Source: Pseudacidovorax sp. NFM-22 (GTDB lineage: Bacteria > Pseudomonadota > Gammaproteobacteria > Burkholderiales > Burkholderiaceae_C). Taken from it: 64,000 nt of DNA. How positions within the stretch are numbered: position 1 is the first letter of the stretch; the number at the start of each line of letters is the position of its first letter. Under the pieces are notes generated by a model. It was not told where the DNA came from and searched no databases. It worked only from the letters and a program-made list of their open reading frames with translations. Shown here in pieces: positions 26,899 through 35,563 of this stretch. The DNA lies in assembly GCF_021401245.1 (NCBI RefSeq), contig NZ_JACBFY010000003.1, forward strand, positions 434,001-498,000, written 5' to 3'. The position numbers were made by a program, and so were the translations under genes.

Positions 26899-28085
26899 TG
26901 GCCGACCCGGCCACTACGCCCTCTGCCGCCGCCAGCCGGCGTCCGCTGCTCGCCTTCGCGGGGCTGTCGGCCAGCTATTTCGCCCACATCGGTTTCTTCA
27001 ACCCCTACCTGCCCCTGTGGCTGCAGAGCCTGGGGCTGCCGATCTTCACCATCAGCCTGCTGACCTCGGTGCAGTCCTTCACCCGGGTGTTCGCGCCCTA
27101 TGCCTGGGGCACGCTGTCGGACCGCACGGGCGAGCGCGTGAAGCTGCTGCGCATCAGCGCGGCGGTGGCGCTGGCAGGCTCCCTGGGCTTGTGGTGGAAC
27201 GGCGGGCACTGGTGGATCGCGCTGGTGCTGCTGGTCATGTTCACCCACACCAGCTCGATGATGTCGCTCACCGAGGCGGCGCTGGCGCACCTGGTGGCGG
27301 GCGACTGGGGGCGCTACGGCCGCATCCGGCTGTGCGGCTCGGCGGGTTTCCTGGTGACCGTGTTCCTGGCCGGGGCCTGGTTCGACCGCTTCGGCATGGG
27401 GCACTTCCCGGGTTGGGCGCTGGTGACGCTGGGGCTGGTGCTCTTCGCCACGCTCAGGCTGCCCGATCACCGCGAGCCCGTGGCTGCCCGCGGCGGGGTG
27501 CACGAGCCGGTCGGGCCGGTGCTGCAGCGGCCGGTGGTGCGCTGGTTCTTCGCCTCGCTGTTCTTCCATGTCACGGCGCACTTCGCCATCTACGGCTTCT
27601 TCTCGCTCTACCTCGATTCGATCGGCTATGACAAGGCGGCCATCGGCGCACTCTGGGCGCTGTCGGTGGCGGCCGAGGTGGCCTGGTTCGGGCTGCAGGG
27701 CCGGATGGTGCGACGGCTGCGCATGCCGCAGTGGCTGCTGTTGTGCGGCGTGGCCGCCGTGCTGCGCATGGGCCTGACCGCCGGGCTGGGCCAGTGGGTC
27801 TGGGCGCTGGTGCTGGGGCAGATGCTGCATGCCCTGAGCTTCGCGGCGCACCACACCACCTGTATCGCGATGGTGACGGAGCACTTCCCGGGCCGTCTGC
27901 GCGGACGCGGCCAGGCGCTGTTCACCGTGATCGGCTATGGCCTGGGCGGTGTGCTGGGCATGCTGGCCGGCGGGGCGGTGGCGCAGCAGATGGGTTATGT
28001 GGTCATGTTCTGGGCCGCGACGGCGCTGGCCGTGATCGGCACCTTGTGTGCCTGGCGTGCGGTCGCGATGGAGCGCCGGGCATGA
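26898..28085 (+). CDS. MFS transporter, HcaT/MFS_1-like family
   Basis: 395 residues with about twelve membrane helices. The start GTG overlaps the aroC stop (TAGTG). The N-terminal SASYFAHIGFFNPYLPLWLQSLGLP and later FFHVTAHFAIYGFFSLYLDSIGYDKAAIGALWALSVAAEV resemble the 3-phenylpropionate permease HcaT and nucleoside-symporter-like MFS_1 proteins. The substrate is unknown; a small aromatic acid is possible. It overlaps the next MFS gene by four bases. Confidence 0.87.
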   Translation: MADPATTPSAAASRRPLLAFAGLSASYFAHIGFFNPYLPLWLQSLGLPIFTISLLTSVQSFTRVFAPYAWGTLSDRTGERVKLLRISAAVALAGSLGLWWNGGHWWIALVLLVMFTHTSSMMSLTEAALAHLVAGDWGRYGRIRLCGSAGFLVTVFLAGAWFDRFGMGHFPGWALVTLGLVLFATLRLPDHREPVAARGGVHEPVGPVLQRPVVRWFFASLFFHVTAHFAIYGFFSLYLDSIGYDKAAIGALWALSVAAEVAWFGLQGRMVRRLRMPQWLLLCGVAAVLRMGLTAGLGQWVWALVLGQMLHALSFAAHHTTCIAMVTEHFPGRLRGRGQALFTVIGYGLGGVLGMLAGGAVAQQMGYVVMFWAATALAVIGTLCAWRAVAMERRA

Positions 28086-29308
28086 GCGGCGCGCTGCCCG
28101 TCCAGCCGCGCCGGGGCATCGCCTTCGCCATGCTGCTGCCGCTGCTGCTGGCCGCGCAACCGGTGGCCACCGACAGCTACCTGCCCGCGCTGCCCGAGAT
28201 CGCGCGCGACCTGGGCTCGGCCAGCAGCAGCCTGACGGTCTTCATCCTGGCCTTCGGCGTGGCGCAGCTGCTGTGCGGCCCGCTGGCCGACCGCTTCGGC
28301 CGGCGGCCGGTGCTGCTGGCGGGCCTGGGCGCCTACGCCGTCGCGGCCCTGGGCTGCGCGCTGGCGGGCAGCGTGCTGCTGCTGGCGGCCGGCCGGGCGG
28401 TGCAGGGCTTCGCCATGGCCGCCATCCTGGTGTGCTCGCGGGCGGCGGTGCGCGACCTGTACCCCGCCCACCAGGGGCCGCAGGTGATGGCCCGCGGGCT
28501 GACGGGCCTCGGCGTGGTGGCGCTGATGTCGCCGCTGCTGGGCGCCTGGGGCGTGCAGGCCCTGGGCTGGCGCTGGGTGCTGGTGGGCATGGCGATCTAT
28601 GCGCTGGTGCTGCTCGGGCTGTGCTGGCATTCCTTCGCCGAGACGCACCGGCCGATGCTGGCCGGCGCCCTGGATGCACCCGACGCTTCCGCGCCCCGCG
28701 GCAGCGCGCGCGAGGTGTGGCGCAACCGGCCTTTCCGCGCGTGGGCTTCGCTGGCGGCCTGCACCTATGGCGGGCTGTTCTGCTTCCTGCTGCTGTCGCC
28801 CATGGTCTACATCGGCTACCTCGGCATGTCACCGGTCATGTACGGCTGGGTGCCGGCGGGCGGCTCCGTCGTCTACATCAGCAGCACGCTGCTGTGCCGG
28901 CGGCTGCTGGCCCGGGTCGGGCCGGTGCGCACGGTGCAGATCGGCTCGGTGCTCAGCCTGACGGGCGCCAGCATCCAGGCGCTGGGCTGCCTGCTGCTGC
29001 CGCATTCGCCCCTGCCGCTGCTGGCCGGGCATGCGGTCTATGTGATGGGCCATGGCATCCATCAGCCCTGCGGCCAGGCCGGCGCGGTGGGCGACCTGCC
29101 GCACCTGGCGGGACGGGCCGTCTCGTGGTCGGGCTTCCTGATGATGCTGGTGGCCTTCTGCGCCGGGCAGACGGCGGCGCTCTTCGTGGATGCGCGCTAC
29201 TCGGCCGGCGCCTGGCCGATGGTGCTGCCGCTGCTGCTGGCGGGGGTGGCGCTGGTGGGCATCGCTTACGGCTGGCTGCCGCGACTCCAACGCGCCCGGC
29301 GGGGCTGA
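28082..29308 (+). CDS. MFS drug/metabolite efflux protein, Bcr/CflA type
   Basis: 408 residues. TDSYLPALPEIARDLG and the loop GPLADRFGRRPVLLAGLGAYA (MFS signature A) are typical of the Bcr/CflA subfamily. RAVQGFAMAAILVCSRAAVRDLYP matches its antiporter region. Such proteins export bicyclomycin, chloramphenicol, sulfonamides or cysteine; the substrate here is not predictable. It is coupled to the preceding MFS gene through ATGA overlap, so aroC and both transporters appear to be one transcript. Confidence 0.88.
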   Translation: MSGALPVQPRRGIAFAMLLPLLLAAQPVATDSYLPALPEIARDLGSASSSLTVFILAFGVAQLLCGPLADRFGRRPVLLAGLGAYAVAALGCALAGSVLLLAAGRAVQGFAMAAILVCSRAAVRDLYPAHQGPQVMARGLTGLGVVALMSPLLGAWGVQALGWRWVLVGMAIYALVLLGLCWHSFAETHRPMLAGALDAPDASAPRGSAREVWRNRPFRAWASLAACTYGGLFCFLLLSPMVYIGYLGMSPVMYGWVPAGGSVVYISSTLLCRRLLARVGPVRTVQIGSVLSLTGASIQALGCLLLPHSPLPLLAGHAVYVMGHGIHQPCGQAGAVGDLPHLAGRAVSWSGFLMMLVAFCAGQTAALFVDARYSAGAWPMVLPLLLAGVALVGIAYGWLPRLQRARRG

Positions 29309-29393
29309 GCCCTGTGCCGGACCGCCTCTGCGGGTGCCAGGACCCAAAAGCCTCGACGATGCAGGTGTCGCCGGCCGAACGCAGAATGCGCGG

Positions 29394-30065
29394 ATGAACA
29401 CCCTGCGTATCGATTTCGTCTCCGATGTGTCCTGCCCCTGGTGTGCCGTCGGCCTAGCCTCGCTCCAGACCGCCATGGAACGCGTGGCGCCCGACGTCCA
29501 GGTCGACCTGCACTTCCAGCCCTTCGAGCTCAACCCGGACATGGTGCCCGAGGGCGAGGACTCTATCGAACACCTGAAGCGCAAGTACGGCATCGACGAG
29601 TCACAGGTGCGCGCCAACGGCGAGGTGCTGCGCCAGCGCGGCGAGGCGGTGGGCTTTCCCTTCAACCTCGACATGCGCAAGCGGGTGTGGAACACCTTCG
29701 ATGCCCATCGCCTGCTGCACTGGGCCGAGCTGGAAGGCTCGGACAAGCAGCTGGCCTTGAAGAAGGCGCTGTTCAAGGCCTATTTCCTCGATGGCCTGAG
29801 CCCGGCCGATCATGAGCTGCTGGTGCGGCTGGCGGCCGAGGCGGGCCTCGACGCCGAGCGTGCCCGGGCCATCCTGGCCAGCGACGAATTCACCGACGAG
29901 GTGCGCGCGACCGAACGCATGTTCACCCAGGCGGGCATCCATTCGGTGCCGGCCATCATCCTCAACCGGCAGCACCTGATCTCCGGCGGTCAGCCGCCCG
30001 AGGTGTTCGAGCGGGCGCTCAGGCAGATTGCGGGCGCGCAGCCTTCTTCCGTGATGGAGGCTTGA
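29394..30065 (+). CDS. DsbA-family oxidoreductase, FrnE-like
   Basis: 223 residues, no signal peptide, so cytoplasmic. The redox motif CPWC is at residues 14-17 near the N-terminus. The helical insert is of FrnE/2-hydroxychromene-isomerase type, and the cis-proline segment is GIHSVPAIILNRQHLISGGQPPE. Probable thiol-disulfide oxidoreductase. ATG at 29394 fits the family start (MNTLRIDFVSDVSCPWC). Its 3' end overlaps the convergent OpgC-like gene by 47 bases. Confidence 0.92.
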   Translation: MNTLRIDFVSDVSCPWCAVGLASLQTAMERVAPDVQVDLHFQPFELNPDMVPEGEDSIEHLKRKYGIDESQVRANGEVLRQRGEAVGFPFNLDMRKRVWNTFDAHRLLHWAELEGSDKQLALKKALFKAYFLDGLSPADHELLVRLAAEAGLDAERARAILASDEFTDEVRATERMFTQAGIHSVPAIILNRQHLISGGQPPEVFERALRQIAGAQPSSVMEA

Positions 30066-31167
30066 CCCGCGCCTCCCACCGGGCCACGCCGACGGCCACC
30101 CCATAGAGGACGCCGAAGACCACGCCCAGCATCAGCGCATCGCCCCACCAGGGCCGGACGTGGAAGTCGCCACCCCAGACGACCAGCACCACGAAGACCG
30201 CGACCAAGTGGGCGCAGAACACGGAGAGCGATGCACTGCCCAGTGTCTCCAGCACGCGCGGCCGGGGCAGGTGCTTCAGCCAAGTGGGCCCGAAGCGCAG
30301 CACCACGATGCCGATGGCCACGAGGTTCAGCAGGCGCAGCGGCGCCAGGCGCCACTTGTCGAACCACTCGTTGAGCGCATCGTGGCTGCCGAAGGGCGCC
30401 TGGCCGGTGGGTCCCAGGTGGCGCCACAGCATCACCACGATGACCGTGACCACGGCCGCGCGCACGACGCCGGCCGGGAACTCCAGCCTCGGCGGCACCG
30501 CATCGTGCCGGCTGCAGCCCAGCCACAGGCCCGCGAACCACAGGAACTGCCAGGCCAGCGAATCGAAGGAGCCCGTCTCGTCGATGGGCACTGGAATGCC
30601 GAGCAGTGCCTGCGCTGCGCGGTACAGAAGGTTGGTGAAGCCGAACTGCGCCAGCAGCCAAAGGCCGGCGCTCACCATCAGCGGCCGCTTCCAGCCATGG
30701 CGCATGCCGTAGGCCATGACCCAGGGGCTGGCGAGCATGAACAGGATGTACATGGGCAGGATGTCGAGCAGGGCGGGCTCGTGCACCAGCGCCAGCGCCC
30801 AGACGAAGGCCTGGTGCGGATAGGCGATGAAGTAGCGCACCCTTTCGTGCACCGCCGGCTGGTCGGCCCGCAGGCCCAGCCCGGCGATCACGAAGAAGAG
30901 GAACAGCAGCAGCGCCGCCTGGCACAGATAGACCGTCACCGCGCGCCGCCAGAACGCCTGCCGCATGGCCGCCACGCCCTTCTGGTGGCCGATGCCGCCA
31001 TACACCAGGCCGCAGACGAAGGCCGACAGCAGCACGAAGCCCTCGGCCGCCGAGACGAAGCCGAAGGGCTGGCCGAGCGGGTCGGTGAGCCGCGACGGCA
31101 GGTGCGTGACGGTCATCAGCACGAGCATCAGCCCGCGCAGCGCGTCGATTTCCCAGAGGCGGCGCAT
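30019..31167 (-). CDS. opgC: OpgC-like membrane protein (acyltransferase superfamily)
   Basis: 382 residues with about ten membrane helices. It starts MRRLWEIDALRGLMLVLMTVTHLPSRL, the OpgC/acyltransferase-3 opening with its conserved Arg and His. OpgC adds succinyl groups to osmoregulated periplasmic glucans in relatives; that substrate is inferred from family only, and no opgG or opgH lies nearby. A start 32 bases farther upstream is possible but would add residues unlike the family. The C-terminal tail is basic (KPPSRKKAARPQ). Confidence 0.85.
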   Translation of the reverse strand: MRRLWEIDALRGLMLVLMTVTHLPSRLTDPLGQPFGFVSAAEGFVLLSAFVCGLVYGGIGHQKGVAAMRQAFWRRAVTVYLCQAALLLFLFFVIAGLGLRADQPAVHERVRYFIAYPHQAFVWALALVHEPALLDILPMYILFMLASPWVMAYGMRHGWKRPLMVSAGLWLLAQFGFTNLLYRAAQALLGIPVPIDETGSFDSLAWQFLWFAGLWLGCSRHDAVPPRLEFPAGVVRAAVVTVIVVMLWRHLGPTGQAPFGSHDALNEWFDKWRLAPLRLLNLVAIGIVVLRFGPTWLKHLPRPRVLETLGSASLSVFCAHLVAVFVVLVVWGGDFHVRPWWGDALMLGVVFGVLYGVAVGVARWEARVKPPSRKKAARPQSA

Positions 31168-31424
31168 GGGTGGATCCGGTTGAAAGGCGGCGAGCATCGC
31201 AAGGCCCGGGTCGGGCCACGGTGCGCCAGGGCCCCCGGCCGGTGTAGGACATGGGGCGCGCGCCACCGCTCGCCGCGCCGGGCCCGCCTGTGTGTGAGGA
31301 GTGCCGGCCAGTCAGGTTCGCCTGTTCCCAGATCTTTACATTTGTTGCGGTGGCCGCGCGTCAACGCCAGCGGCATCGCGCGGGTTGATCCGGCATCGTG
31401 CAGGCCACCTCGTCAGGAGATCCC

Positions 31425-32975
31425 ATGCAGCGCTTTCCCCGTCTTCGTGCCTGTGGCGCGGCGCTGTGTGCGGCCGTGCTGCTGTGGGGCTGCGCGTCGC
31501 CCGGCCGCTCCTTTTCGGTGCCGTCGGCGCCGGTCGCCCAGCTGGCCTGGATCGATCGCCTGAGCTGGGGCGTCAGCAGCGACACCGTGGCCCAGGTCGA
31601 CCGCGTGGGGCTGGCCCGCTGGATCGATGACCAGCTGCGCCCGGATATCGCGGGCGCGCCGCTGCCGCCCGCGGCCCAGCAGAAGATCGACGCCATGAGC
31701 ATCAGCGCCGAGCCGGGCGGTGCCCTGGCGCTGAGGCTGGATGCCCAGCGCCGCGCCGCCGACGCGCTGCCGGAGGAGGGCGAGCGCCTCGCTGCGCGCC
31801 AGGCGTGGCAGCAGGCCCTGGGCCAGGCGGGCCGCGAGACGCAGCAGCGCTTCCTGCTGCGCGCCCTCTACAGCCCCGACCAGCTGCGCGAGGTGATGAG
31901 CTGGTTCTGGGCCAACCACTTCTATGTCAGCGTGCAGAAGACGCGGGCGCTGCTCGCCGACTACGAGGACCGCGCCATCCGGCCGCATGCGCTGGGCCGG
32001 TTCCGCGACCTGCTCGGCGCGGTCGAGCTGCACCCGGCCATGCTGGTGTACCTGGACAACCCGCAGAACGCCGCCGGCCGCATCAACGAGAACCTGGCGC
32101 GCGAGATGATGGAGCTGCACACGCTGGGCGTGGAGGGCGGCTACACCCAGGGCGATGTGCAGGAGATGGCGCGCGTGCTCACCGGCCTGGGCACCAACCT
32201 GCAGCCGCTGGATGCGCCGCCGCCCCGCCTGCCGCCCGCGCTGGCCGGGCAGTGGGTGCGCCGCGGCGTCTTCGAGTTCAACCCGGCCCGCCACGACCGC
32301 AACCCCAAGACGCTGCTGGGCGCGCCCCTGCATGCCAGCGGCCTGGCGGAGGTCGACGAGGCTCTGGACCGGCTGGCCCGCGCGCCGGCCACGGCCCGGC
32401 ACATCTCGCGCAAGCTGGCCACCTACTTCGTCGCGGACGATCCGCCGCCCGCCCTGGTCGAGCGCATGACCCGCACCTTCGAGCGCACCGATGGCGACAT
32501 CGCCGCCGTCGTGCGCACCATGCTGGGCTCGCCCGAATTCACGGCCTCGCTGGGCCGCAAGTTCCGCGATCCGCTGCAGTACGCCATCGGCAGCGTGCGG
32601 CTGGCCTACGGTGATCGGGTGGCCAGCGACATCGGGCCGCTGATGGGTTGGGTCAACCGCCTGGGCGAGGCGCCCCATGCGCACGACACGCCCGACGGCT
32701 ATCCCCTGCGGCAGCAGGAGTGGGCCAGCGCCGGCCAGATGAATGCGCGCTTCGACGTCGCCCGTTCGCTGGGCAGCAACGGCGCGGTGCTGTTCCGCGC
32801 CGAGCCACGCGCGCCGCTGGAGAAGCCGCCCTATCCCGCGATGGCCCAGGCCGAGGCCGTGCGCCGCATCGAACCCACGCTGGGCGCCGCGACCCGGCAG
32901 GCGCTGGCGAAGGCGGCGTCCGCGCAGGACTGGAACACCTACCTGCTCGCGTCGCCGGAACGGATGTACCGATGA
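31425..32975 (+). CDS. DUF1800 family lipoprotein
   Basis: 516 residues. A lipoprotein signal ends at Cys23 (AVLLWGC). The DUF1800 body contains SWFWANHFYVSV, NPQNAAGRINENLAREMMELHTLGVEGGYTQGDVQEMARVLTG and FNPARHDRNPKTLLG. The function is unknown. DUF1800 genes are nearly always next to a DUF1501 gene, as here, and the pair is presumed to act together in the envelope. An AGGAG site (CAGGAGATCCC) precedes the ATG. Confidence 0.92.
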   Translation: MQRFPRLRACGAALCAAVLLWGCASPGRSFSVPSAPVAQLAWIDRLSWGVSSDTVAQVDRVGLARWIDDQLRPDIAGAPLPPAAQQKIDAMSISAEPGGALALRLDAQRRAADALPEEGERLAARQAWQQALGQAGRETQQRFLLRALYSPDQLREVMSWFWANHFYVSVQKTRALLADYEDRAIRPHALGRFRDLLGAVELHPAMLVYLDNPQNAAGRINENLAREMMELHTLGVEGGYTQGDVQEMARVLTGLGTNLQPLDAPPPRLPPALAGQWVRRGVFEFNPARHDRNPKTLLGAPLHASGLAEVDEALDRLARAPATARHISRKLATYFVADDPPPALVERMTRTFERTDGDIAAVVRTMLGSPEFTASLGRKFRDPLQYAIGSVRLAYGDRVASDIGPLMGWVNRLGEAPHAHDTPDGYPLRQQEWASAGQMNARFDVARSLGSNGAVLFRAEPRAPLEKPPYPAMAQAEAVRRIEPTLGAATRQALAKAASAQDWNTYLLASPERMYR

Positions 32976-33079
32976 ACCACAGCCCCGCACTGCACGCCGT
33001 GCCGCGTCGGGCCGCCGCCGGGGCCCCCTGCGGGGCGGGATCGTCGCGGCGTACGCCCGCCTGAAGAAGGAGTCCTTCG

Positions 33080-34315
33080 ATGCCCATCTCCGCACCCCCG
33101 TCGCCGTCCCGCCGCCGCCTGTTGCAGGCGGGGGCCGCGCTCTCCCTGGCGGCACCCGTCGGCCGCCTGCTCGCCGCACCCGCCGCCGAAGGCACGCGCC
33201 TGCTGGTGGTGTTCCTGCGCGGGGCCTACGACTGCTGCAACTTCCTGGTGCCCACGGGCAGCGACTTCTACTACCAGAGCCGGCCGTCCATCGCCGTGCC
33301 CCGCCCGGGGCAGGCGGGCGGGGCCTTGGCGCTCGACGCCGACTGGGGCTTGCATCCGGCGCTGGCGGGCAGCGTGCTGCCGCTGTTCCAGCGCGGGCAG
33401 GCCGCCTTCATCCCCTTTGCCGGCACCGACGACCTGACGCGCAGCCATTTCGAGACGCAGGACGGCATCGAGCTGGGCCAGGCGCTGACGGGGCGGCGCG
33501 ACTACGGCTCGGGCTTCCTCAACCGGCTGGCGCAGGTGCTGGGCGGCGGGCCGCCGCAGGAGGTCACGCCCATCGCCTTCACCGACCAGTTGCCGCTCTC
33601 GCTGCGCGGCACGGTGCGCGTGGGCAACATCGGCATGGGCAACCCGGGCGGGCAGGGCCTGGGTGCACGGCAGGTCGAGGACATCGCCGGCATGTATGCG
33701 AAAAGCCCGCTGCAGAGTGCGGTCTCCGAGGGCTTCGCGCTGCAGGGAGAGTGGCGCCGCAGCATCCAGGCCGAGATGGACCAGGCCAGCCGCAATGCCA
33801 TCAGCGCCAAGGGTTTCGAACTGGTCGCGCGCCGCATGGCGCGTCTGATGCGCGAGCGCTTCGACCTGGGCTTCGTGGACGTGGGCGGCTGGGACACGCA
33901 CGTCAACCAGGGCGGCAGCACGGGCTACCTGGCCAACCGGCTGGAGGAACTAGGCCGGGGCGTGAACGGCTTTGCCGAGGAGCTTGGCGAGGACGCCTGG
34001 CGCGAGACGGTGGTGGTGGTCATCAGCGAATTCGGCCGGACCTTCCGTGAGAACGGCAACAAGGGCACGGACCATGGCCACGGCACGGTCTACTGGGTGC
34101 TGGGCGGCGGGCTGGCGGCTTCGGCGGGCGGGCACGTCGTCGGCACGCAGCAGGCGCTGACGGCGCAGACGCTGTTCCAGAACCGCGATTGGCCGGTGCT
34201 CAACGAATACCGCGCGGTGCTCGGCGGGCTGTTCCAGCGCATGTACGGGCTGTCGCCCCAGCAGGTGGCGCGCGTCTTTCCGGGCGTGGCGGCGCGCGAC
34301 TTGAAGCTGGTCTGA
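33080..34315 (+). CDS. DUF1501 family protein exported by the Tat pathway
   Basis: 411 residues. A twin-arginine signal (SRRRLLQAGAALSLAAP, residues 10-26) predicts export folded. The body carries LLVVFLRGAYDCCNFLVP, DVGGWDTHVNQG and VVISEFGRTFRENGNKGTDHGHG, an alkaline-phosphatase/sulfatase-like arrangement of metal-binding Asp and His residues typical of DUF1501. A periplasmic hydrolase is possible but unproven. A GAAGGAGTCC site lies just upstream. It pairs with the DUF1800 lipoprotein. Confidence 0.92.
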   Translation: MPISAPPSPSRRRLLQAGAALSLAAPVGRLLAAPAAEGTRLLVVFLRGAYDCCNFLVPTGSDFYYQSRPSIAVPRPGQAGGALALDADWGLHPALAGSVLPLFQRGQAAFIPFAGTDDLTRSHFETQDGIELGQALTGRRDYGSGFLNRLAQVLGGGPPQEVTPIAFTDQLPLSLRGTVRVGNIGMGNPGGQGLGARQVEDIAGMYAKSPLQSAVSEGFALQGEWRRSIQAEMDQASRNAISAKGFELVARRMARLMRERFDLGFVDVGGWDTHVNQGGSTGYLANRLEELGRGVNGFAEELGEDAWRETVVVVISEFGRTFRENGNKGTDHGHGTVYWVLGGGLAASAGGHVVGTQQALTAQTLFQNRDWPVLNEYRAVLGGLFQRMYGLSPQQVARVFPGVAARDLKLV

Positions 34316-34326
34316 GGCACCTTGCG

Positions 34327-34332
34327 CACAAT
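34327..34332 (+). promoter_or_regulatory. -10-like CACAAT upstream of the nitronate monooxygenase gene
   Basis: CACAAT lies 31 bases before the ATG. TTGAAG sits 20 bases farther upstream, a spacer that is longer than ideal. Similar ACAAT elements sit 28-32 bases before several other genes in this window (35526, 47263, 52148). Confidence 0.3.
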
Positions 34333-34363
34333 CGGCGGTTCCGCATCCCCAGGACACCGACGC

Positions 34364-35416
34364 ATGCGCCTCGACCTCGCCGCCCTGCTGGGCACCGCGC
34401 TTCCCATCATCCAGGCCCCCATGGCGGGCGTGCAGGGCAGTGCCCTGGCCATCGCGGTGTCGCAGGCCGGCGGGCTGGGCTCGCTGCCCTGCGCCATGCT
34501 GGCGCCCGATGCCATCGCGCGCGAGGTGGCCGCCATCCGCGCCGCCACCGACCGGCCCTTCAACCTCAACTTCTTCTGCCACGCGCCGCCGGAGCCGGAT
34601 GCCGCGCACGAGGCGCGCTGGCGCGAGCGGCTGGCCCCGTACTACGCGGAGTACGGCATCGACCCGGCCGGCATCGGTGCGGGTGCCGGCCGCCAGCCCT
34701 TCAGTGCCGCACTGTGCGACCTGGTGGAGCCGCTGCGTCCGCCGGTGATGAGCTTCCATTTCGGCCTGCCGTCGCCGGAGTTGCTGGCCCGCGCCAAGGG
34801 CTGGGGCGCCCGCGTGCTGGCCAGCGCCACGACCGTGGAGGAAGGCCTGTGGCTGCAGGCCCAGGGCGCCGATGCCGTGATCGCGCAGGGGCTGGAGGCC
34901 GGCGGCCACCGCGGCCACTTCCTGTCGGACGACCTGAGCCGGCAGAGCGGCCTGTTCGCGCTGCTGCCGCAGCTGGTGGCCGCGCTGGAGGTGCCGGTGA
35001 TCGCCGCCGGCGGCATCGCCGATGCGGCCGGCGTGTCGGCGGCCATGGCGCTGGGTGCCGCCGGTGTTCAGGTGGGCACGGCCTACCTGCTGTGCCCGGA
35101 GGCCACGACCAGTGCCTTGCACCGGGCGGCGCTGCAGTCCGAGTCGGCGCGGCACACGGCGCTCACGCGGCTGTTCACCGGCCGGCCGGCCCGCGGCATC
35201 GTCAACCGGGTCATGCGCGAACTGGGCCCGATGAGTCCGGATGCGCCTGCCTTCCCGCTGGCCACGGCGGCCATCGCACCTCTGCGCGCAAAGGCCGAAG
35301 CGGCAGGCCGGGGCGACTTCACGCCCCTGTGGTCCGGGCAGAACGCCGCGGGCTGCCGTCCGGTGTCGGCCGGCGAGCTCACGCACACCCTCGCCGAAGG
35401 CCTGGGCGTCCGCTGA
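34364..35416 (+). CDS. Nitronate monooxygenase (2-nitropropane dioxygenase family)
   Basis: 350 residues of an FMN-binding TIM barrel. Segments ALPIIQAPMAGVQGSALAIAVSQAGGLGSLP, ADAVIAQGLEAGGHRGHF (with the likely catalytic His) and VIAAGGIADAAGVSAAMALGAAGVQVGTAYL are class I nitronate monooxygenase features. It oxidises propionate-3-nitronate and other alkyl nitronates, detoxifying them. It starts 48 bases after the DUF1501 stop and probably has its own promoter. Confidence 0.9.
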   Translation: MRLDLAALLGTALPIIQAPMAGVQGSALAIAVSQAGGLGSLPCAMLAPDAIAREVAAIRAATDRPFNLNFFCHAPPEPDAAHEARWRERLAPYYAEYGIDPAGIGAGAGRQPFSAALCDLVEPLRPPVMSFHFGLPSPELLARAKGWGARVLASATTVEEGLWLQAQGADAVIAQGLEAGGHRGHFLSDDLSRQSGLFALLPQLVAALEVPVIAAGGIADAAGVSAAMALGAAGVQVGTAYLLCPEATTSALHRAALQSESARHTALTRLFTGRPARGIVNRVMRELGPMSPDAPAFPLATAAIAPLRAKAEAAGRGDFTPLWSGQNAAGCRPVSAGELTHTLAEGLGVR

Positions 35417-35525
35417 TCGCGGGAACCTCGTGCTCCGGCGCGATTCGGACCGCCAGCGCGCCATCAGCGACCTGCCCTGTCACAACGGCTTACCGCGCCG
35501 TGGCCGGCCCGGGCAGGGCGCCGCC

Positions 35526-35531
35526 CACAAT
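35526..35531 (+). promoter_or_regulatory. -10-like CACAAT upstream of the DUF3014 gene
   Basis: CACAAT 32 bases before the ATG, with a clear AGGAGAGACC ribosome-binding site between. No recognisable -35 box is present. Confidence 0.3.
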
Positions 35532-35563
35532 GGGCCTGTCGCCGAAGTCCAGGAGAGACCCGC

